The notes below the pieces were generated by a model. That model ran no database searches, was not told the DNA's origin, and saw nothing but the letters and a program-made list of their open reading frames with translations. A stretch of DNA of 13,328 nt from Gammaproteobacteria bacterium (lineage in GTDB: Bacteria > Pseudomonadota > Gammaproteobacteria > Pseudomonadales > Halomonadaceae): NCBI GenBank assembly GCA_023485185.1, contig JAMCZP010000075.1:1-13328 (forward strand), given 5' to 3'. Made by a program: the position numbers and the translations under genes. Below are positions 7,014 to 13,328 of this stretch, piece after piece (position 1 is the first letter of the stretch; every line of letters begins with the position of its first letter).

Positions 7014-8152
7014 TGGCATTCGACCCACCTACCCTGCTAACGCTGACCATTGCCATCGCCGCTGCAGCGGCGTTGTATCTGCTGATGGAGTGGCGTGGCT
7101 CTCGTGAATACGCGCTGCTGCTATGGGCAGCGGGGTTTGCCACGGTCACGGTGGGTTCTAGCCTTTCTCTACTGCGTGCCAACGGATTCTTTCTGGTGGG
7201 CGTGTGGTTCGCCAATGGCCTGCTGATTTTGGCCCACTGGCTATTCTTGCTGGGCGTTTTGCGTTTCGTGGGCCAACGCCCCAGCCACGCCTGGTGGCTT
7301 CTGGTCGTCATCTGGTGCGCGCTGCTGCTACTGCCTCAGCCCTTGACCAGCTCCAAACTCTATCTATCGCTCAATTCTCTACTGGTAGGACTGCTGGCCT
7401 TAAGGGCCAGTTGGGCACTCAAGCTGGAATCCGACGCCGCCACCCTCGGCACGCGCCAATTGCACTATGTATTGATGATCCATGGCCTGTTCTATGTAGC
7501 CAAGGGACTCCTGCCTCTGGCCCCCAACACACTGGTCGACCTGATGGCCTTTCAAGGTGCCATCATTCGCATTTCGCTGGTGGAAGGCTCCATGGCCATC
7601 CTGTTGATTGCACTCTCTATGACGGGCACTGTGCGTTACCAACGGGAGAGGCACATCACCCATCTCGCCGAACGCGATGCCCTGACCTCTCTGCTCAACC
7701 GGCGTGGCTTCGAAGTCCAGGCCACTCGCGTACTCAAGCGCACCTCCATAAGCCAACCAGGGGCGCTGATATTGCTGGACCTGGACAACTTCAAGCAGAT
7801 CAACGATCTTTATGGGCACGCTGCGGGAGACCACCTCCTGATCGCCCTAGCCGACATTGCCCGGCAAACGCTACCCACGGACGCGCTGCTGGCCCGCCTG
7901 GGCGGCGATGAGTTTGTCTTTCTAGTGAAAGACGTGAACGACAATGATTTACTGTGCATTGGCCAGCAATTACGCCAACGCTTCCATACCGTCGCCTCAC
8001 ACACCTACCTCACCCCCGCCCCCGTTTCCTTGAGCCTGGGCGTCACACGCCTCACCCAACCCACTCAAGACCTGTCCAGCCTCCTCGCACAAAGCGACCA
8101 CGCCCTGTACGAAGCCAAGCGCAGCGGCCGCAACCGCATGGAAATCTGCTAA
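7013..8152 (+). CDS. Membrane diguanylate cyclase (GGDEF)
   Basis: A 379-aa protein. The first 205 residues form six or seven hydrophobic segments (about 7-25, 33-54, 61-84, 92-110, 116-134, 150-170, 183-205), a membrane sensor region that I cannot assign to a named family. A short linker leads to a GGDEF domain (about 215-379) with RDALTSLLNRRGF (221-233), the metal and GTP region LLDLDNFKQIND (254-265) and an intact RLGGDEF (295-301). It should therefore make cyclic di-GMP from two GTP. The position where an RxxD inhibitory site would sit reads PTDA (288-291), so product inhibition through that site is not expected. No EAL domain is present. The ATG overlaps the HAD stop, implying co-expression. 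No terminator is apparent after its stop. Confidence 0.94.
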   Translation: MAFDPPTLLTLTIAIAAAAALYLLMEWRGSREYALLLWAAGFATVTVGSSLSLLRANGFFLVGVWFANGLLILAHWLFLLGVLRFVGQRPSHAWWLLVVIWCALLLLPQPLTSSKLYLSLNSLLVGLLALRASWALKLESDAATLGTRQLHYVLMIHGLFYVAKGLLPLAPNTLVDLMAFQGAIIRISLVEGSMAILLIALSMTGTVRYQRERHITHLAERDALTSLLNRRGFEVQATRVLKRTSISQPGALILLDLDNFKQINDLYGHAAGDHLLIALADIARQTLPTDALLARLGGDEFVFLVKDVNDNDLLCIGQQLRQRFHTVASHTYLTPAPVSLSLGVTRLTQPTQDLSSLLAQSDHALYEAKRSGRNRMEIC

Positions 8153-8211
8153 CGCCCGCAGGCAGAGCCATCATGAAGACTCACTCTCAGAGCCCGCATC
8201 GGCACCGCTGC

Positions 8212-8330
8212 GCTACGAAACCCACTCGATTCAGCTCAGTGCGCATACCGTAGCGCGTGGTAACCAAGAGCGCGAGTTCAACGAGCGCTGGAGGCACCCG
8301 CGGGAGGCGGCGGAACGACGCCCATTGGCA
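8212..8330 (-). repeat. 119-bp islet repeat, copy A
   Basis: Aligns without gaps to 9047-9165. The inner 105 bp (8226-8330) differ at 6 positions and the outer 14 bp at 5. It contains the core CGTAGCGCGTGGTAA (8249-8263) and an inverted repeat GCGCTACG/CGTAGCGC (8210-8217/8249-8256). It lies 43 bp past the stop of the PIN toxin gene, which reads towards it. On the plus strand an open frame runs through it to TGA 8361-8363, but there is no plausible start, so I do not call a gene. The rest of the 221-bp gap (8153-8373) shows no other feature. Confidence 0.9.
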
Positions 8331-8373
8331 CCACTGCCCACAGCATCCACAGTTGTCATATGAAGGTAAATGT

Positions 8374-8742
8374 TTAGCTGCTTAGAAGAGCATCAAGAGA
8401 GATCACATTGCCACCATGTTTAGCTGCTAACTTAACGTCGTCAGTGACCAATGTAGCTGCTACTACAGATGCGGAAGCAGAGATAATACGATCCGGCAGT
8501 TTCATCTGGGTGCTACGCCGTACCTTAATGGTTTCGTTTTTGACCTGATGATCCAGCTCCACTCTTGTTAGCTGGGCCAATATCATCTTAACCGCCTGCT
8601 CATCCTCTATGAGCAAACCGGGAAAGGCCAGAAGCTCAAGCTCAGTGATGACTGAATAGGCGTAATTGGCAGCAGGCAGACGCAACTGACGATCAATGGC
8701 ATTAATGAAGACATTGGTGTCAAGCAGATAATTACCAATCAT
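8374..8742 (-). CDS. PIN-domain toxin, VapC-like
   Basis: A 122-aa PIN-domain ribonuclease of the VapC type, the predicted toxin of a type II toxin-antitoxin pair. VapC proteins are Mg-dependent RNases that often cut tRNA or rRNA. The acidic active-site set is complete: D8 in YLLDTNVFI, E34 in VITELELL, D84 in LPDRIISAS and D101/D102 in LVTDD. I chose ATG 8742 rather than upstream 8781. It has AAAGGA eight to ten bases upstream, gives the usual PIN N-terminus, and overlaps the antitoxin end by 11 bp (GATGATTGGTAA), typical coupling. The length fits (120-140 aa). The target is not predictable. A 13-bp direct repeat spans its stop codon. Confidence 0.88.
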   Translation of the reverse strand: MIGNYLLDTNVFINAIDRQLRLPAANYAYSVITELELLAFPGLLIEDEQAVKMILAQLTRVELDHQVKNETIKVRRSTQMKLPDRIISASASVVAATLVTDDVKLAAKHGGNVISLDALLSS

Positions 8743-8965
8743 CCCGCAAATTCCTTTGGTATTCGACTCCATCATGAGCAACCAAGGATGGAGCTTTAAC
8801 AGATCTAAAATCTATTCCCACTTGCTTAACAGAGAGGCTCTCTTCCTCCGTTGCATTTTCATACAAAACAACGATTCTGGCATGTCTGTTCTTTAAATGT
8901 GCATACTCATCGGGGATTTTAACCATCCCATTCTGAATATCTGCCTCAAATTCAATTGCATGCAT
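8732..8965 (-). CDS. Antitoxin of the PIN toxin pair
   Basis: A 77-aa protein directly upstream of the PIN toxin, overlapping it by 11 bp. The N-terminal half reads as a short beta-rich segment (IEFEADIQNGMVKIPDEY, residues 4-21), resembling AbrB-like swapped-hairpin antitoxins. The C-terminal half is charged and ends in RNLRDDW, as expected for a toxin-wrapping tail. Family membership is inferred from pattern and position only. ATG 8965 is chosen over upstream 9010 because GGGGAGGT lies seven bases before it. Such antitoxins normally bind their own promoter. The perfect palindrome at 9013-9024 is a candidate operator. Confidence 0.8.
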   Translation of the reverse strand: MHAIEFEADIQNGMVKIPDEYAHLKNRHARIVVLYENATEEESLSVKQVGIDFRSVKAPSLVAHDGVEYQRNLRDDW

Positions 8966-9012
8966 CGCAACCTCCCCTACACCCAAATAACTGATCCACT
9001 CATTTGACACGC

Positions 9013-9024
9013 TTTCTGCAGAAA
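9013..9024. promoter_or_regulatory. Perfect palindrome upstream of the antitoxin gene, candidate operator
   Basis: TTTCTGCAGAAA is a perfect 12-bp palindrome 48 bp upstream of the antitoxin start. GTAGC/GCTAC (9031-9035/9047-9051) forms a second inverted pair farther upstream. The position suits autoregulation by the antitoxin or toxin-antitoxin complex. I could not define clear -35/-10 boxes. Confidence 0.4.
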
Positions 9025-9046
9025 ATTCGAGTAGCTAAATGGGTAG

Positions 9047-9165
9047 GCTACAAAAAGCCATCGATTCAGCTCAGTGCACATCCCGTAGCGCGTGGTAACG
9101 AAGAGCGCGAGTTCAATGAGCGCTGGAGGCACCCGCAGGAGGCGGCGGAACGACGCCCAATGGCA
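9047..9165 (-). repeat. 119-bp islet repeat, copy B
   Basis: Gap-free counterpart of 8212-8330, 108 of 119 positions identical and same orientation. The core CGTAGCGCGTGGTAA is at 9084-9098. The GCTAC end (9047-9051) still pairs with GTAGC inside the core (9085-9089), so the hairpin seen in copy A is kept in shorter form. It ends 28 bp beyond the DUF2442 stop and starts 81 bp upstream of the antitoxin ATG. It therefore lies between the two gene pairs and near the toxin-antitoxin promoter. Confidence 0.9.
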
Positions 9166-9193
9166 CTGCACTCAACTCGGCAACTCTGCGCGC

Positions 9194-9433
9194 TTAAGCT
9201 ACTTTCTGTGTGCGGGTTTCCAACATTGCAGCAATGCTCAAATGGTAATCAATATCTGGCCACTCAATACCTGTGGCGTCACAAATAAACTGGTAATGCC
9301 GCAGCACATTAACAGAGGCCTGTTCAAGCTCGGGGTACCAGTTCATAGGCGTTGAAATACGTCTCCCATCGCTCAACTCGACATGGAGATAATGGTCATC
9401 AAAATGGACTTCTTTACCTGCTAAACCAGTCAT
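9194..9433 (-). CDS. DUF2442 family protein
   Basis: A 79-aa small protein of unknown function with the DUF2442 pattern: VHFDDHYLHVELSDGR (9-24), the ISTPMNWYPEL segment (26-36), and GIEWPDIDYHLS (55-66). The length is usual for the family. ATG 9433 has GGAGG six bases upstream and overlaps the end of the DUF4160 gene by 20 bp, so the two are translationally coupled. DUF2442 and DUF4160 genes are often neighbours in bacterial genomes, and I suspect a toxin-antitoxin-like pair. That is inference, and I cannot say which partner would be toxic. A 119-bp repeat lies just past its stop. Confidence 0.88.
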   Translation of the reverse strand: MTGLAGKEVHFDDHYLHVELSDGRRISTPMNWYPELEQASVNVLRHYQFICDATGIEWPDIDYHLSIAAMLETRTQKVA

Positions 9434-9677
9434 TCCAGGCCTCCAAAAATTGCTGTTTATGCAAGCTAATCAACTCAAGACACTCCTTGAGCTCCTGCTT
9501 TTTTAATGATGAATAAACCACGACTTCAGACTCAATCTCGACTTTAGCCCAGCCATCTGACTTCATCACATGCACATGGGGCGGAGGGTGTTCATTGGCA
9601 TAAAAAAAGAATTTGAAGCCTTTTTCATTTAGTAATGTTGGCACTTCAATCGCCTCTTCCCATGGTGCTAGAAGCAT
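9414..9677 (-). CDS. DUF4160 family protein
   Basis: An 87-aa small protein with the DUF4160 signature: a phenylalanine-rich strand leading to FFFYANEHPPPHVHV (23-37), a conserved acidic strand (AKVEIES, 44-50) and the C-terminal helix FLEAWNDWF (77-85). No membrane segment is present. I chose ATG 9677, with GAGGG six bases upstream. A TTG at 9689 would add four residues without better support. It is the first gene of a two-gene unit with DUF2442 (20-bp overlap). It begins just beyond the mdh terminator on the same strand, so it needs its own promoter, which I could not place with confidence. Biochemical role unknown. Confidence 0.87.
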   Translation of the reverse strand: MLLAPWEEAIEVPTLLNEKGFKFFFYANEHPPPHVHVMKSDGWAKVEIESEVVVYSSLKKQELKECLELISLHKQQFLEAWNDWFSR

Positions 9678-9729
9678 AGCAACCCTCAATCATACAGTCA
9701 CTTTAACAGCACCGGATTAACACACTAAC

Positions 9730-9761
9730 AAAAAACCCCGCAAGCATGGCTTGCGGGGTTT
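9730..9761 (-). terminator. Strong intrinsic terminator of mdh
   Basis: A perfect 13-bp stem (AAACCCCGCAAGC paired with its complement around a 3-nt loop) followed on the minus strand by a run of six T (9735-9730). It starts 42 bp past the mdh stop. It should isolate mdh from the DUF4160/DUF2442 pair downstream. Confidence 0.95.
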
Positions 9762-9802
9762 GGCGTTTACTGGCGCTTATATAAAAGCGTCAATGGGCGC
9801 GT

Positions 9803-10777
9803 TTAGCCGAGCAGATGCTCGACGGCTGCACGCTCTTCGCGCAGTTCTTTCTCGGTCGCTTTCATCTTCTCTTGGCTGAATTCGTCAAGCTCGAAGCCTT
9901 GAACGATTTCATACTTGCCACCCTGGCAACGCACTGGGTAGGAGTAGATGATGCCTTCTTCGATGCCGTAGCTGCCGTCAGACGGAATCGCCATGCTGAC
10001 GATGCCTTTGGAACCCAGCGCCCAGTCGTGCATATGGTCAATGGCTGAAGAAGCAGCAGAAGCGGCGGAAGATGCGCCACGTGCTTTGATGATCGCCGCG
10101 CCGCGCTGTTGCACGGTGGGGATAAAGTCGTTTTCGTACCAGTCGCGCTCAACCAGATCAAACGCTGCTTTGCCGTCAACTTTGCACTGGGCAAGATCCG
10201 GGTACTGGGTGGCACTGTGGTTGCCCCAGATGATCATGTTTTCAACGTCAGTGACGTGCTTGCCGGTTTTCTGTGCCAGTTGCGTCAGGGCGCGGTTATG
10301 ATCCAAACGCGTCATGGCAGTGAACTGACCTGCGTCAAGATCCGGCGCGTTGCAGGAAGCGATCAACGCGTTGGTGTTAGCGGGGTTACCCACTACCAGC
10401 ACTTTTACGTCACGGCTAGCGTGGTCGTTGAGTGCTTTGCCTTGTACGGAGAAGATCGCTGCGTTGGCTTCCAGCAGATCTTTACGCTCCATACCTGGGC
10501 CACGCGGACGTGCGCCTACCAGCAGGGCGAAGTCGACGTCTTTGAATGCGACGTTCGGGTCGTCGGTGGCGACGATGTCTTGGACCAGCGGGAAGGCACA
10601 GTCGTTAACTTCCATTACCACGCCGCTCAGGGCGTCCATTGCCTGAGGAATTTCCAGCAGCTGGAGAATGACAGGCTGATCCGGCCCCAGCATGTCGCCA
10701 GCGGCGATGCGGAAAATGAGAGAGTAGCTGATCTGACCGGCGCCGCCGGTAATCGCAATACGTACTGGATCTTTCAT
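9803..10777 (-). CDS. mdh: Malate dehydrogenase (type 2, NAD-dependent)
   Basis: Cytosolic citric-acid-cycle enzyme that interconverts malate and oxaloacetate with NAD. It belongs to the 324-330-aa type-2 group related to cytosolic eukaryotic MDH rather than the E. coli type. The Rossmann motif is TGGAGQI near the N-terminus ([12 protein letters not shown]). Substrate-binding arginines lie in [11 protein letters not shown] (about 88-98). [12 protein letters not shown] (127-138), TRLDHNRA with the catalytic-relay Asp (about 159) and [13 protein letters not shown] with catalytic His (about 187) follow. Two ATGs stand side by side. I use the second (10777) because AAGGAG is five bases before it and only two before the first (10780). 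It is monocistronic by layout: divergent from the RND operon and closed by a strong terminator. Confidence 0.96.
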   Translation of the reverse strand: MKDPVRIAITGGAGQISYSLIFRIAAGDMLGPDQPVILQLLEIPQAMDALSGVVMEVNDCAFPLVQDIVATDDPNVAFKDVDFALLVGARPRGPGMERKDLLEANAAIFSVQGKALNDHASRDVKVLVVGNPANTNALIASCNAPDLDAGQFTAMTRLDHNRALTQLAQKTGKHVTDVENMIIWGNHSATQYPDLAQCKVDGKAAFDLVERDWYENDFIPTVQQRGAAIIKARGASSAASAASSAIDHMHDWALGSKGIVSMAIPSDGSYGIEEGIIYSYPVRCQGGKYEIVQGFELDEFSQEKMKATEKELREERAAVEHLLG

Positions 10778-10851
10778 CATTGCTCCTTGATTGGTTCGCC
10801 TAGGGATGGTTCTCGCCTGAGGAGTGGCTCAACAGAACTCAAGACGCCAAG

Positions 10852-10880
10852 ATGGTATGCCCAGTCGGACAAAAACTCAA
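10852..10880 (-). promoter_or_regulatory. Candidate sigma-70 promoter for mdh
   Basis: On the minus strand TTGAGT (10880-10875) and TACCAT (10857-10852) are separated by 17 bp, each matching four of six consensus positions. The mdh start lies about 75 bp downstream. An 8-bp palindrome GACTAGTC (10891-10898) lies just upstream in the gap shared with the RND operon. Both matches are weak. Confidence 0.3.
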
Positions 10881-11019
10881 TCAGACATGAGACTAGTCAT
10901 CAGGCCCGCACTAGCTTGCTGCTCGCTGAAAAGGGCGAGTTGCGCTATGGTGTCTTCGGCTTTAACGCCCCTCCTTTCGTGTAATGTTAACTTGTACTGC
11001 TAAGGACATGGACGCCCCC

Positions 11020-12189
11020 ATGCGAAGAATTCCCTTCTCTTATGCCTTGGCTAGCCTACTCGTGCTGGCACTGGTGATATGGCTCGCTTTTGGTAATTTC
11101 CAACGTTTCCAAACCACACCACCGGACGCCACTCCCCACAGTGAGGCGGACTCGCGGGTTGAAATTGTCGTGCAGCAGAGCACACCGTTTATTCCCCAGC
11201 AGATCATTCAAGGTCAGTTGACCGCTGAGCGTGAAACCACCTTACGCGCCAACGTGGCGGGGTTTGTGACTGAAAAGCCGATTGCCCAAGGCAGCCGCGT
11301 TGTGGCGGGCGATACGCTATTAGTGCTGGATAACGACGCCCTGCCTGAGCGACTGCAGCAGGCCCAGGATGAGCTAGCCGTGGCCCAAGCCGAGTATGCT
11401 GGGGCACGCAACTTGCGCGAGCGGCAGCTTATTTCACAGCCGGAGCTACTACGCTTGCAGAGTGCCTTGAGCGCCAGTGCTGCTCAAGTGGCGCAGTTGC
11501 AGAACCAATTAGATGACAGCCGACCTACCGCGCCGTTTGAGGGCGTGCTCAACCGCGTGCAGGTTGAGTTAGGCGATTTACTGCAGCCGGGCGAAGAGTG
11601 GGGCCAGCTTGTCGATGACCGTCGCTTAAAAGGCGCCGCCTGGGCCTCACAACAGCAGGTGGGCGATTTATCCATTGGCTTACCGGTCACGGCGCGGCTA
11701 CTCAACGGTGACCATTTAGAGGGCGAATTGACGCACATTAGTAACCGTGCCGAGGAAGCAACCCGTAGCTTTTATATTGAAGCCACGTTGGATAACCCCG
11801 CGGGTAAGCGCTTAGCGGGCGGCAGTGCGGAGCTAACGATTACCCTGCCCCCACGCCAGGTACACACGCTTTCACCGGCGTTGCTGAGTTTGAACAGTGA
11901 GGGTCAACTGGCAGTTAAACACCTGGATGAGAACGATCAGGTGCAGCAGACCGCCGTTGAGATGGTCAGTGCCGATATTCAGCGTGCTTATGTGACCGGC
12001 CTACCCGACCCACTGCGTTTGATTACCTTAGGCGCGGGCATGGTCGATGTCGGTCAAACAGTAGACCCCGTCACCGCTGAAGAGACGACGTCTGCACAGC
12101 CCTCCTCACCGCACGCTTTAGAACACTCTCCAGTACAGTCTTCAGACCAGCCGCCCGCACAGGATAGTGTTAATGCGCCAATTGATTAG
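11020..12189 (+). CDS. RND efflux periplasmic adaptor (membrane fusion protein)
   Basis: A 389-aa adaptor that links an RND pump to an outer-membrane channel. From the chosen start, one N-terminal hydrophobic anchor (about 5-25, no lipobox Cys) precedes a barrel-lipoyl segment (ANVAGFVTEKPIAQGS, 77-92). A helical hairpin (about 106-165) and the returning lipoyl half (TAPFEGVLNRVQVELGDLL, 170-188) follow, then beta-barrel and membrane-proximal parts. The last 40 residues (about 349-389) are an unusual Ser/Pro/Gln/Glu-rich tail. The start is uncertain: ATG 11020 has AAGGA 13 bases upstream, ATG 11008 lies only one base after it, and ATG 10984 has no ribosome site. The end overlaps the pump gene by 17 bp. 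No regulator gene is adjacent; mdh diverges. The substrate is unknown. Confidence 0.92.
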   Translation: MRRIPFSYALASLLVLALVIWLAFGNFQRFQTTPPDATPHSEADSRVEIVVQQSTPFIPQQIIQGQLTAERETTLRANVAGFVTEKPIAQGSRVVAGDTLLVLDNDALPERLQQAQDELAVAQAEYAGARNLRERQLISQPELLRLQSALSASAAQVAQLQNQLDDSRPTAPFEGVLNRVQVELGDLLQPGEEWGQLVDDRRLKGAAWASQQQVGDLSIGLPVTARLLNGDHLEGELTHISNRAEEATRSFYIEATLDNPAGKRLAGGSAELTITLPPRQVHTLSPALLSLNSEGQLAVKHLDENDQVQQTAVEMVSADIQRAYVTGLPDPLRLITLGAGMVDVGQTVDPVTAEETTSAQPSSPHALEHSPVQSSDQPPAQDSVNAPID

Positions 12190-13328
12190 TACGGCGTTAA
12201 CCCACACTCGTACAACGTTACTGCTGTTAGTGGGGTTGATACTCGCGGGCAGTGCTGCCTGGCAGATGATCCCTAAAGAAGCCAACCCCGATGTAACGAT
12301 TCCGATGATTTATGTCTCACTTTCATTGGAGGGCGTAAGCCCCGAGGATGGCGAGCGGCTGTTGATTCGGCCCATGGAGCAGGAACTTCGTGGTATCGAG
12401 GGGTTACGCAAATTCACCGCCAAATCCAGTGAGGGTCATGGTTCGATTACCCTTGAGTTCGATGCAGGGTTTAACCCAGACACGGCGCTAACCGATGTGC
12501 GTGACCGGGTGGATATTGCCCGCAGCGAACTGCCTTCTGAGGCCGATGAACCTAGGGTAATGGAGGTCAATGTCTCCGAATTTCCGGTGCTGACCATCGG
12601 GCTTTCGGGGGAGCTGGATACCCGCGAACGGATTACCATTGCACGGCGCCTGCAGGAAGAGATCGAAGGCATCGCGGATGTATTAGAAGTTGATATCGCC
12701 GGTGACCGCGAAGATATGCTGGAAATCGTCGTCGACCCGCTGGTGTTGGAGAGCTACGGCGTCGATTTTGACGCGCTGTTTAATCAGGTATCGCGTAACA
12801 ACCGCTTGGTGGCCGCTGGCAGTTTGGATACCGGCGCAGGCCGTTTAGCCTTGAAGGTCCCCGGTATTATTGAGTCCCTTGAGGATGTTATGAATATGCC
12901 GGTGAAAGTTGAAGATGACCAAGTGGTCACCTTTGGCGATGTAGCATGGATTAATCCTACCTATAAAGAGCCTGAGGGCTTTGCCCGCATAGATGATCAA
13001 CCGGCGGTGGTGCTGGAAATCTCCAAGCGCGCCGGGGCCAATATTATCGCCACTATTGCTGCCGTACGGGAGCGCTTAGCGCAAGCGGATGATTTGCTTC
13101 CCAAGCAGCTACGTTTTACGACCATTTTGGATGAGTCGACGACTGTCGAAAATATGCTCTCTGAGCTATTAAACAACGTTTTGACTGCTGTCGTTCTGGT
13201 ACTGATTGTGATCGTTGCGGTCATGGGCTGGCGCATGGCGTTACTCGTCGGCCTAACGATTCCAGGCGCCTTTTTGACCGGTATTCTGCTGGTGTGGGCG
13301 TTTGGCTTTACGCTCAATATTGTGGTGC
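12173..13328 (+). CDS. RND efflux pump inner-membrane protein (N-terminal part, cut by window end)
   Basis: The first 385 codons of an AcrB/HAE1-type RND transporter, open to the window edge. The full family length is about 1,020-1,050 aa. TM1 is at about 12-32 (TLLLLVGLILAGSAAW). It is followed by IPKEANPDVTIP, the usual post-TM1 pattern for proton-driven exporters. The first periplasmic porter loop is about 35-330, with VRDRVDIARSELP and AVVLEISKRAGANI. TM2 begins near 337, and the GWRMALLVGLTIP stretch (352-364) follows. The charged TM4 residues that carry protons lie outside the window. ATG 12173 lies within the end of the adaptor gene (17-bp overlap) with AGGA upstream, so the pair is coupled. 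It probably exports drugs, dyes or solvents, but the sequence does not show the substrate. Confidence 0.94.
   Translation, partial: MRQLISTALTHTRTTLLLLVGLILAGSAAWQMIPKEANPDVTIPMIYVSLSLEGVSPEDGERLLIRPMEQELRGIEGLRKFTAKSSEGHGSITLEFDAGFNPDTALTDVRDRVDIARSELPSEADEPRVMEVNVSEFPVLTIGLSGELDTRERITIARRLQEEIEGIADVLEVDIAGDREDMLEIVVDPLVLESYGVDFDALFNQVSRNNRLVAAGSLDTGAGRLALKVPGIIESLEDVMNMPVKVEDDQVVTFGDVAWINPTYKEPEGFARIDDQPAVVLEISKRAGANIIATIAAVRERLAQADDLLPKQLRFTTILDESTTVENMLSELLNNVLTAVVLVLIVIVAVMGWRMALLVGLTIPGAFLTGILLVWAFGFTLNIVV

Noticed and set aside
7204..7911. Plus-strand 235-codon open frame within the diguanylate cyclase gene
   Set aside because: Same DNA as the GGDEF protein in another frame; composition rich in Pro, Arg, His and Gly, as expected of an out-of-frame GC-rich reading.
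8743..8781. Upstream ATG extending the PIN toxin by 13 residues
   Set aside because: The extension lies inside the antitoxin gene, has no good ribosome site and precedes the normal PIN N-terminus. ATG 8742 has AAAGGA and gives the usual 11-bp overlap.
8212..9165. The two 119-bp repeats as integron attC sites
   Set aside because: GTTGAAC in copy A fits GTTRRRY, but copy B reads ATTGAAC. No paired outer core sites or attC-style imperfect palindrome span the repeat, and no integrase gene is in the window.
8342..9165. Transposon or insertion sequence bounded by the direct repeats
   Set aside because: No transposase reading frame, no terminal inverted repeats and no short target-site duplication at the repeat edges. 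The repeats are direct and trail the genes.
10109..10984. Long plus-strand open frame (291 codons) opposite mdh
   Set aside because: It lies almost fully antisense to a clear malate dehydrogenase. Its translation shows no recognisable family, so it is a shadow of mdh codon use.
1..13328. CRISPR array
   Set aside because: No regularly spaced short repeats were seen. The only repeated units are one 16-bp tandem pair, the 119-bp pair and small direct repeats.

Overview
The window looks like chromosomal DNA from a gammaproteobacterium. The block HAD phosphatase / rppH-ptsP-...-lgt matches the arrangement I know from Pseudomonas, and from E. coli for rppH-ptsP-lgt. Together with a type-2 malate dehydrogenase and the base composition, a Halomonadaceae-like (Halomonas) genome is my best guess. 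That is inference from gene order and protein style, not from a search.

Layout, left to right. Positions 1-206 are non-coding and hold GC-rich hairpins, including a REP-like palindrome. On the minus strand follow lgt (207-1001, lipoprotein maturation) and a membrane-anchored protein with a C-terminal receiver domain and a kinase-like helix lacking its histidine (1110-2297). An NRDE/TANGO2-family protein lies on the plus strand (2535-3308). The minus-strand pair rppH and ptsP (6171 down to 3334) follows: RNA pyrophosphohydrolase plus the GAF-containing Enzyme I of the nitrogen phosphotransferase system. Divergent from rppH is a plus-strand two-gene unit in which a HAD-IB phosphatase (6357-7013, candidate histidinol-phosphatase) is coupled by TAATG to a membrane diguanylate cyclase (7013-8152).

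Positions 8153-9700 are an accessory islet. It holds two small minus-strand gene pairs with overlapping reading frames: a VapC-like PIN toxin with its antitoxin (8374-8965), and a DUF4160/DUF2442 pair (9194-9677). A 119-bp direct repeat follows the 3' end of each pair (8212-8330 and 9047-9165, 108 of 119 positions identical without gaps). The result is a cassette-like series of 'small gene pair plus repeat'. This is the most unusual structure in the window.

On the right, malate dehydrogenase (9803-10777, minus) ends in a very strong intrinsic terminator. Divergent from it starts an RND efflux operon: a periplasmic adaptor (11020-12189) and, overlapping by 17 bp, the inner-membrane pump (from 12173), which is cut by the window edge. 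The core genes are ordinary housekeeping functions. The points of interest are the repeat-punctuated islet, the degenerate sensor-like receiver protein, and small regulatory motifs near rppH and the toxin-antitoxin operon.
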